From: Bacteroidales bacterium H5 | GTDB taxonomy: Bacteria; Bacteroidota; Bacteroidia; Bacteroidales; Muribaculaceae | Length of the DNA stretch: 11,133 nt | Direction: 5' to 3' | Assembly (NCBI GenBank): GCA_001701225.1 | Contig: DAAQ01000050.1 | Location: forward strand, 1 to 11,133 | Part shown: piece by piece, positions 5,639 through 11,133 of the stretch | Position numbering within the stretch: the first letter of the stretch is position 1 | How the letters are laid out: the number at the start of each line of letters is the position of its first letter | The notes under the pieces: model-generated | Databases searched by the model: none | Told to the model about the DNA's origin: nothing | Seen by the model: the letters and a program-made list of their open reading frames with translations, nothing else | Made by a program: the position numbers and the translations under genes

Positions 5639-5670
5639 CAAAGGTAGGCAGTTTTTTTGAATCCGGCAAA
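5639..5670 (-). promoter_or_regulatory. Promoter of tRNA-Glu/rpsT/tRNA-Glu unit
   Basis: On the minus strand, TTTG (5670-5667) and TACCTTTG (5646-5639) are 20 bases apart, matching the Bacteroidetes -33/-7 consensus. The region around it is AT-rich. Transcription would start near 5633. Confidence 0.8.
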
Positions 5671-5741
5671 TTTTTTGATTATTTTTTCGCCATAGACAGT
5701 TTTTTCCCGCTGTCATGGAACGATTTGACCGCAAAAAGAGC

Positions 5742-5749
5742 TAATTTTG
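5742..5749 (+). promoter_or_regulatory. -7 box of recO, possibly leaderless
   Basis: TAATTTTG matches TAnnTTTG and ends only seven bases before the recO ATG at 5757. The nearest TTTG (5724-5727) is 14 bases upstream, which is too close for a normal -33 box. If this box is used, the transcript would start at or next to the start codon. Confidence 0.5.
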
Positions 5750-5756
5750 CCCCCTG

Positions 5757-6476
5757 ATGAAACTTACGTTGATATGCCTGCGCCTCACGCGCCACACCGA
5801 CAGCCGCTCCATACTCACGGCACTGAGCCGCGAGAACGGCCGCGTGGCCCTCGGTGTACCTGCAGGTGCCGGACGGGAGGCCCGGCGCCTCAGGGCCCTG
5901 ACGATGCCGCTCTCGATGCTGACGTGCGAGACCGTCGCGCGCCCCGGCCAGGAGATATTGCCCTTGCGCCAGGCCGCACCGCTGAGGGTGACACCCTCGC
6001 TCCACTCACATCCCGTCAAACAGATGATGGCCATGTTCGTGGCCGAGACGGTGGCCCTGACTATGAGGCAGGGTGGCGAGGACACGGCGCTGTTCGATTT
6101 CGTGGCAGCGGCGACAATGTGGCTCGACGGGGCCGACGAGGCCGCGACAGCCAACTTCCACATCTGTTTCCTGTGCCGTCTCGCCGAGGTGCTGGGCATC
6201 GAGCCCGACATGGCCACATACAAAAAAGGCCGCGTGCTCGACCTGCGCGACGGCGTCTGGAGGGCCACCCCTCCCCTTCATCCCGACTATCTCATGCCCG
6301 GCGAGGCTGCCGCGGCCGCCATGCTCGGGCGCATGACATTCGGCACAATGGGCCTGTACAGCCTCACGCACGCGCAGCGGCAGAGGGCGCTCGACGTGGC
6401 GCTGCGCTATTTCTCAATCCACACCGCGTCCCTCGGAGGGCTGCGGTCGCTGGCTGTGCTGCGGTCACTTGTCTGA
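5757..6476 (+). CDS. recO: DNA repair protein RecO
   Basis: The 239-residue protein matches the Bacteroidetes form of RecO: an N-terminal OB-fold-like part (KLTLICLRLTRHTDSRSILTALSRENGRVAL) and a helical middle (HPVKQMMAMFVAETVALTMRQ, LFDFVAAATMWLD, ANFHICFLCRLAEVLGIEPD). The end, YFSIHTASLGGLRSLAVLRSLV, is typical of the family. RecO works with RecR to load RecA at single-stranded gaps. Zinc-finger cysteines found in some RecO proteins are not evident, as is common in this phylum. The gene is divergent from the tRNA/rpsT unit, and its last 12 bases overlap the convergent small membrane protein gene. The start is the first ATG after the -7 box. Confidence 0.88.
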   Translation: MKLTLICLRLTRHTDSRSILTALSRENGRVALGVPAGAGREARRLRALTMPLSMLTCETVARPGQEILPLRQAAPLRVTPSLHSHPVKQMMAMFVAETVALTMRQGGEDTALFDFVAAATMWLDGADEAATANFHICFLCRLAEVLGIEPDMATYKKGRVLDLRDGVWRATPPLHPDYLMPGEAAAAAMLGRMTFGTMGLYSLTHAQRQRALDVALRYFSIHTASLGGLRSLAVLRSLV

Positions 6477-6671
6477 CACCGTCGCCCTCTCAGGCTCCAT
6501 CCCCAGGTGCGACTCGGTCATGAGCGCACGGCGACGCAGCTCGGCAATGGCCCGGCGGTGGGCCCGGTGGGTGAAGAAACGGTTGAGCCACATTCCTGTC
6601 ATTGTGGCAAGTACTACGAGAGCGATGATGACACCCCACATCATGAGGTCATTATAGTCGAGTATGTTCAT
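6465..6671 (-). CDS. Small single-pass membrane protein, unknown function
   Basis: The 68-residue product has one hydrophobic segment (about residues 10-30, LMMWGVIIALVVLATMTGMWL), followed by a very basic stretch (NRFFTHRAHRRAIAELRRRAL). This fits an inner-membrane anchor with a positive cytoplasmic tail, N-terminus outside. I do not recognise the family. It ends inside the last 12 bases of recO on the opposite strand. GC-rich third positions match its neighbours, which supports real coding. No convincing promoter is visible between 6672 and 6730. Confidence 0.55.
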   Translation of the reverse strand: MNILDYNDLMMWGVIIALVVLATMTGMWLNRFFTHRAHRRAIAELRRRALMTESHLGMEPERATVSDK

Positions 6672-6732
6672 AGCGTGAGTTATTTTTACGGGTGTATGGT
6701 CTATGACTAAAACACCGTCACGCCCCCGATGG

Positions 6733-6764
6733 TTTGTGATGCTTGGGATTTTTTATTAACTTTG
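6733..6764 (+). promoter_or_regulatory. Promoter of the rhamnogalacturonan lyase gene
   Basis: TTTG (6733-6736) and TAACTTTG (6757-6764) are 20 bases apart, a near-ideal Bacteroidetes promoter. Transcription would begin near 6770, which gives a leader of about 30 bases before the ATG at 6799. Confidence 0.85.
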
Positions 6765-6798
6765 CCCCTCTGTAAAACATTCATCCAACCTTAGAATC

Positions 6799-8682
6799 AT
6801 GAAAAAATCACTCATCGCAGCACTCGCCTGCGCCACGGGGCTTTCCGCCTCGGCCCAGGACGGGATGACCGCCACACTCGACGGCATGGCCGCAACGATG
6901 TCAAACGGCATCATCACCCTCAACATCGGCAAGGACGGACGCGCCAGCAAGATGTATCACCACGACAACGGCAGCGACAACATCTTGGGGAGCAGTGGAA
7001 TATATTTCGACTATACAGCCGACAAGAACCGTGCCCTCTCCCCCTCGAAGGCCGAGGTGGTCAAGCTCACCGACGACTATGCCGAGATACTCTATACCAA
7101 CACCTCGGGCGACCTCCGTTTCAGCCAGGGATACATACTGCGCAAGGGGGTCAGCGGCGTCTACACATACGTCATCGCCACCGGCACACCGACCTCATCA
7201 TCGGTCAACGTCAAGGAGGCCCGCGTCTGCACCCGCCTGGCGTCCACATTCCTCGACGGCTATGTCGACGACTCCATGCAGGGACGCATCCCGTCGAACT
7301 CTGAGATGAAGACCGCCGAGAAAACCGAGAACACCATCCAGGACGCCACATACCGCATGGCCGACGGCTCGATATACACCAAATACAACTGGGCTCAGTT
7401 CATAGCCAGCGACAGCGTGCACGGACTGATGAACGGCAAGGTCGGCGTGTGGAATATCCCCTGCAGCTACGAGTGGCTCAACGGTGGCCCGATGCGCCAG
7501 GAACTCACCGTACACGCCACAAGCAAGTCGCCCATCACCATACAGATGCTGCAGGGCGAGCATCTGGGCGGAGCCGCACAGAAATACGCCGACGGCGAGA
7601 GCCAGATCTTCGGCCCCTTCTTCATCTATGTCAATTCGGGCGCCACGACCGAGGAGATGATTGCCGACGCCAAGGCCGAGGCTCACCGCCAGATGGAGGC
7701 GTGGCCCTTCCAGTGGTTCGAGAACGAACTCTACCCCCTCGACCGCGCCACCGTATCGGGCCGCATCAACGTCACTACCGGCCAGGGCAACGGCGACATA
7801 CAGGTAGTGCTCGGCGAGCCCGGCACAGAGCTGATACGCCAGGGCAAGAAATATATGTACTGGGCCAAGACCGACGCCGAGGGCAACTTCACCATCCCCA
7901 ACGTGCGCAAGGGCGACTACTCGCTCTATGCCTACGCCACCACGGGCACCATCACCGACGAGCTAGAGCACAAGGGGGTTGCCGTCTCTGACGCCACCAT
8001 CGACCTCGGCACCATCGACTGGACCCCGGCCACATACAAGACCCTCGTCTGGAATATCGGCGAGAACAACCGCCGCGCCGACGGATACAACGTCAGCTCC
8101 GCGCCCCGCGCATACGGCCTTTGGGAGAGCGTACCCGCCGACCTCACATTCGAACCCGGCGTGAGCGACCCCGCCACCGACTGGTATTACGCCCAGTGCC
8201 ACAACGGCACATGGACCGTCCGATTCAACCTCGACGACGAATTCGACGGTAACATGCACCTCACCGCATCCCTCGCGGGTACCACCAACAAGCCCAAGGT
8301 TGCCGTCAAGGTCAACGGCACCTCCAAGACCACATGGAGCTTCCCCAACAACGACGCCGCCATCTACCGCAGCGCCAACCAGGCCGGACGCCACGTGGTC
8401 AAGACCTGCACCTTCCCCGCCTCCCTGCTCAAGAAAGGCGAGAACACCATCGAGCTCGTCATGTCGGGCATAAGCAAGAACGGAGGCGTCATGTACGACT
8501 GCCTCAAGCTCGAGGCCGAGAGCGAGCCCGGCCAGTCGGGCATCACCGATGCCATCGCCACCCCCGCGCGCACCGAGACGGGCCGATATGACCTGCAGGG
8601 ACGCGAGGTGAACGACACCTACAAGGGCATCGTCATCATCCGCTACTCCGACGGCACCGCCGCCAAGACCCTCGTCCGCTAA
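6799..8682 (+). CDS. Secreted rhamnogalacturonan lyase, PL4-like
   Basis: The 627-residue product has a signal peptide (residues 1-19, cut after SASA). The layout is that of polysaccharide lyase family 4: an N-terminal beta-sandwich catalytic domain (about 22-310), a fibronectin-III-like carboxypeptidase-regulatory-type domain (about 316-403, ATVSGRINV...AEGNFTIPNVRKGDYSLYAY) and a C-terminal carbohydrate-binding-like jelly roll (about 408-573). K195 in YTKYN and H255 in QGEHLGG are plausible counterparts of the catalytic Lys and His of fungal enzymes. The enzyme would cleave the rhamnogalacturonan-I pectin backbone by beta-elimination. Residues 581-627 are the shared RYDLQGR tail, which suggests type IX-like export or surface attachment. 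There is no SusC/SusD pair nearby, so it is not in a typical polysaccharide utilisation locus. It is a single-gene unit with its own promoter and terminator, strongly GC-rich. Confidence 0.88.
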   Translation: MKKSLIAALACATGLSASAQDGMTATLDGMAATMSNGIITLNIGKDGRASKMYHHDNGSDNILGSSGIYFDYTADKNRALSPSKAEVVKLTDDYAEILYTNTSGDLRFSQGYILRKGVSGVYTYVIATGTPTSSSVNVKEARVCTRLASTFLDGYVDDSMQGRIPSNSEMKTAEKTENTIQDATYRMADGSIYTKYNWAQFIASDSVHGLMNGKVGVWNIPCSYEWLNGGPMRQELTVHATSKSPITIQMLQGEHLGGAAQKYADGESQIFGPFFIYVNSGATTEEMIADAKAEAHRQMEAWPFQWFENELYPLDRATVSGRINVTTGQGNGDIQVVLGEPGTELIRQGKKYMYWAKTDAEGNFTIPNVRKGDYSLYAYATTGTITDELEHKGVAVSDATIDLGTIDWTPATYKTLVWNIGENNRRADGYNVSSAPRAYGLWESVPADLTFEPGVSDPATDWYYAQCHNGTWTVRFNLDDEFDGNMHLTASLAGTTNKPKVAVKVNGTSKTTWSFPNNDAAIYRSANQAGRHVVKTCTFPASLLKKGENTIELVMSGISKNGGVMYDCLKLEAESEPGQSGITDAIATPARTETGRYDLQGREVNDTYKGIVIIRYSDGTAAKTLVR

Positions 8683-8699
8683 TCTCACCCCAAACCCAC

Positions 8700-8743
8700 A
8701 CAGACAGGCGATACCATCCCGAGGTATCGCCTGTCTGTTTTGT
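8700..8743 (+). terminator. Strong intrinsic terminator of the lyase gene
   Basis: A perfect 16-bp stem, ACAGACAGGCGATACC (8700-8715) with its complement at 8723-8738 and a 7-base loop, runs into TTTTGTT. It starts 18 bases after the stop codon. Confidence 0.92.
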
Positions 8744-8770
8744 TAATAAACCATAATTTTTATAAGTCCT

Positions 8771-8800
8771 TTTGTTTTACAAACATTTTTAATATCTTTG
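8771..8800 (+). promoter_or_regulatory. Promoter of the second LRR gene
   Basis: TTTG (8771-8774) and TATCTTTG (8793-8800) are 18 bases apart in very AT-rich DNA. Transcription would start near 8806, leaving an unusually long leader of about 140 bases, AT-rich and free of obvious hairpins, before the ATG at 8945. A TTG start at 8798 would lie inside the -7 box, so it is not the start codon. Confidence 0.8.
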
Positions 8801-8944
8801 CACAAATTTCATTTAATACACATCTTTTTAAGTGCAACCTATCTTAAAAAATCAAATTTCAAGTCAGCTGATTTGCCCAATTTCCTAAACAGCACACTCC
8901 AACCACTATCTAAACATATATTTAAATTTAACCACATCACATCT

Positions 8945-11026
8945 ATGAAACAGTTTTCCAAATTTAAACATGCCGTGGCGGCCATACTCATGCTGGCATC
9001 GGCAATGTGCGTGTCGGCATTTGAATACGATGGGTTTAAGTATGACATCATAAGCCACGCAGAAAGAACCTGTGCCCTCGTCAAAAACAGCAAAAAACCC
9101 TTTACAGGCGACGTAATCGTACCGGGTACCACCCTATTTAACTCAGGCACACCGTGGGAAGTGGAATATACCGTCACAAGGATAGGCGATGGAGCATTCG
9201 CCTCATGTGCAGGACTGACATCCGTGACATTGCCTTCCACCATAATCGAAATAGGGTCAAGTGCATTCCATTCATGCCCTGACCTGATATCCGTGTCTCT
9301 GCCGGAAAGCTTAACCGAAATAGAGTCGAGAGCATTCTATTCGTGTCCTAAGCTGATGCCCATGAAACTGCCGGAAAGCTTAACATACATAGGAAGCTAT
9401 GCTTTTGCCAAGTCAAAAAACCTTGAATCAGTGACGTTGCCGGAAAGTGTAGCATATATAGGCAGTTACGCTTTTGCCGAGTCAAAAAACCTTGAATCAG
9501 TGACATTGCCCCCCAAAATAGCGATAGTAGAGGAAGGAACATTCAAGGGGTGCAGCTCTCTTAAGAGCATAACAATACCTTCTCTTGTAGAATGGATTCG
9601 TAGAGAATCCCTCACCTCTATACATCATGTCACCTTCGACAAGTCCGAGAGCAAGTTATCCGTGCCCGACAAATATCCCTCTGATGTCTACATCTACCCA
9701 CCGCTGCCTTTCAGCTCAGACCTGAAGAAAATTACCACCGGAAGGAATTTTGACACCGGATATTATAAAGAAGTTTACTCAGGCAAGATGGTTATTTTCA
9801 GTGGCAATATCTACGGCTTCAACAATGTGACAGAACTGGAGGTGACGGACAACGCCTTAATGGACGATTTCTTTGACACATGTTCCTTCAGGAGTACCAT
9901 TATAAACCTCTCGATTGGCAAGGAAATCTCCGGCTTCCCCACGTCGCTCACCAAATGCACGTCGCTCAAGAGGCTGATGCTCGCAGACATGACTCCCCCG
10001 GCTTGTCCCGGGTTTACCGATACGCAGTACACGTGGACCACCCTCTATGTGCCGCAAGGGGCACTCGAGGCATACCGCAGCGCCACAGGATGGAAGGATT
10101 TCCGCAACATCGTGGGATATGATGCAGGTTTCACCCTACCCGAAGCCAGGGAATATGACTTTGAGACAGGTGGCATAGGATACTGCATAACAGACGTCGC
10201 CGAATGTTCAGTCACATATACCGACAAGGGGAAGATTGCCGGTGACATAGAGATACCCTCGACAGTCATGTATGACGGAATGGAACTTCAGGTGGACTCC
10301 ATAGATCAGGAAGCCTTCAGGGATTGCAACAATATGACATCACTGACAATCCCCGGCTCATTAGACTATCTGGGATACCGGGCGTTCAAGGACTGCAAGA
10401 GGCTCAGGAAGGTGACCTTCGAGAAATCTGAGCGAAAACTGGATTTCGGATATGACATGCTGGTCCTCGGAAATCCCCTGTACTACACATTTGAGGGATG
10501 TGATGCCATCGATACACTGGTTATCGGACGTGAAATGTCAGCCGTAGATTATTACGACGAAGGTATCTTTCCCGGCCTCGGCCTGACAGCGGCCAAGAAT
10601 CTGATCATCCCTGACGGTGCCAACAATGTAAATGTAGGCGATATTTTCAGAAGGCTTTATTTTATAAAAAGTATCACGCTGGGCAAGGACATGACCAAAT
10701 TCCCCACGGACATGTCAGAGTGCAGCCGGCTCGAATCACTGATACTGCGGGACGAGACTCCGAGGCCATGCCCGCATTTCTGGGAGGAACAATACTCGAC
10801 GGTAAAACTCTATGTGCCCGACGGGTCGCTCGAGGCCTACAGGAACGCCGATGGATGGAAGAGGTTCCTCTCTGTATCGGCACTCGACGACACCACCATC
10901 GCCACCCCCGCGCGCACCGAGACGGGCAGATATGACCTGCAGGGACGCGAGGTCAATGACGCCTACAAGGGCATCGTCATCATCCGCTACTCCGACGGCA
11001 CCGCCGCCAAGACCCTCGTCCGCTGA
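8945..11026 (+). CDS. Secreted two-module BspA-like LRR protein
   Basis: Starting at ATG 8945, the protein has 693 residues. This start places a good signal peptide (KHAVAAILMLASAMCVSA, residues 8-25) at the N-terminus; an upstream frame back to 8798 only adds AT-rich leader. Two similar modules follow. Module 1 (26-390) has head, LRR_5 repeats (about 81-215) and a domain ending YVPQGALEAYRSATGWKDF. Module 2 (403-645) has a head resembling that of module 1, two or three LRR units (about 452-492) and YVPDGSLEAYRNADGWKRF. Residues 650-693 are the RYDLQGR tail, likely a type IX-like sorting domain. A surface or secreted binding role is inferred from the family. The tail is GC-rich and nearly identical in DNA to that of the lyase, whereas the body is AT-richer. 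No terminator is evident in the 100 bases after the stop. Confidence 0.88.
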   Translation: MKQFSKFKHAVAAILMLASAMCVSAFEYDGFKYDIISHAERTCALVKNSKKPFTGDVIVPGTTLFNSGTPWEVEYTVTRIGDGAFASCAGLTSVTLPSTIIEIGSSAFHSCPDLISVSLPESLTEIESRAFYSCPKLMPMKLPESLTYIGSYAFAKSKNLESVTLPESVAYIGSYAFAESKNLESVTLPPKIAIVEEGTFKGCSSLKSITIPSLVEWIRRESLTSIHHVTFDKSESKLSVPDKYPSDVYIYPPLPFSSDLKKITTGRNFDTGYYKEVYSGKMVIFSGNIYGFNNVTELEVTDNALMDDFFDTCSFRSTIINLSIGKEISGFPTSLTKCTSLKRLMLADMTPPACPGFTDTQYTWTTLYVPQGALEAYRSATGWKDFRNIVGYDAGFTLPEAREYDFETGGIGYCITDVAECSVTYTDKGKIAGDIEIPSTVMYDGMELQVDSIDQEAFRDCNNMTSLTIPGSLDYLGYRAFKDCKRLRKVTFEKSERKLDFGYDMLVLGNPLYYTFEGCDAIDTLVIGREMSAVDYYDEGIFPGLGLTAAKNLIIPDGANNVNVGDIFRRLYFIKSITLGKDMTKFPTDMSECSRLESLILRDETPRPCPHFWEEQYSTVKLYVPDGSLEAYRNADGWKRFLSVSALDDTTIATPARTETGRYDLQGREVNDAYKGIVIIRYSDGTAAKTLVR
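9368..9505 (+). repeat. Imperfect 69-bp tandem repeat in the second LRR gene
   Basis: Bases 9368-9436 and 9437-9505 are close copies that each encode a 23-residue LRR unit (PESxxYIGSYAFAxSKNLESVTL). Most differences lie in the first half of the unit. This is older than the exact duplication in the other LRR gene. Confidence 0.8.
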
Positions 11027-11097
11027 CCATCCGCCGCGAAGCGACAATGATGTGACGATACCCGGCAGGATGCGACAGAGCGGCGCATATAATGCTG

Positions 11098-11133
11098 CCT
11101 CGACAGGGTGGGCCCTGCGGATGCAGGGCACCG
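11098..11133. repeat. Terminal inverted-repeat arm (right)
   Basis: This is the reverse complement of bases 1-36, with the outer 22 bases identical. Similarity weakens inward, though GAGGCAGCATTATATGC (minus strand) still resembles repeat copy B near 2760. Bases 11027-11097 hold no gene that I can support. Confidence 0.7.

Noticed and set aside
7198..8688. Long minus-strand frames opposite the lyase gene
   Set aside because: They are composition artefacts opposite a clear secreted enzyme, without start signals or domains.
8798..8944. N-terminal extension of the second LRR protein
   Set aside because: The frame would begin at a TTG inside the -7 box and would bury a good signal peptide that starts at 8945.
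1..11133. Inverted repeats at both ends of the window as ends of a large transposon
   Set aside because: There is no transposase or integrase inside, the content includes core genes (rpsT, recO), and the arms are themselves hairpins of an intergenic repeat family.

Overview
The window most likely comes from a Bacteroidota (Bacteroidales) chromosome, and a gut lineage such as Muribaculaceae is my best guess. Supporting signs are several promoters of the Bacteroidetes type (TTTG, about 18-20 bases, TAnnTTTG), the absence of Shine-Dalgarno sequences, BspA-like leucine-rich-repeat proteins, a Bacteroidetes-type RecO, and secreted proteins that share a 'RYDLQGR...' C-terminal tail. The family-level placement is inference.

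Layout. Bases 1-430 are GC-rich, hairpin-rich non-coding sequence containing a dispersed repeat (copy A). Bases 431-759 look like a separate transcribed unit: a TATCTTTG -7 box, a heavily self-complementary RNA of roughly 310 nt, and an intrinsic terminator. A small HEPN-like protein gene (809-1285) and a secreted BspA-type LRR gene (1293-2657) follow, seven bases apart, and end at a strong terminator. Copy B of the dispersed repeat (about 2757-2963) then lies before rubrerythrin (3109-3699), so the RNA-HEPN-LRR block sits between two direct repeats. Next come two minus-strand genes with an ATGA overlap, a phosphoribosyltransferase (4357-4917) and a HAD hydrolase (3764-4360). A minus-strand unit of tRNA-Glu, rpsT and a second identical tRNA-Glu follows (5586-5009). 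RecO (5757-6476) is divergent from it, and a tiny membrane protein gene (6465-6671, minus) overlaps the 3' end of recO. The right third holds a secreted PL4-type rhamnogalacturonan lyase (6799-8682) and a second, two-module BspA-type LRR protein (8945-11026), each with its own promoter. The last 36 bases are an inverted copy of the first 36.

Functionally there is a housekeeping core (rpsT, tRNA-Glu, recO, rubrerythrin, PRTase/HAD) interleaved with surface or secreted accessory genes. The three secreted proteins share a C-terminal tail that resembles a type IX secretion sorting domain. In the lyase and the second LRR gene this tail is about 96% identical at the DNA level although the rest of the genes are unrelated, which points to exchange of the tail as a cassette. 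The most unusual part is the structured RNA in front of the HEPN gene. Its terminator stem competes with a loop-pairing that would act as an antiterminator, so it may be a regulatory leader or an RNA partner of the HEPN protein.
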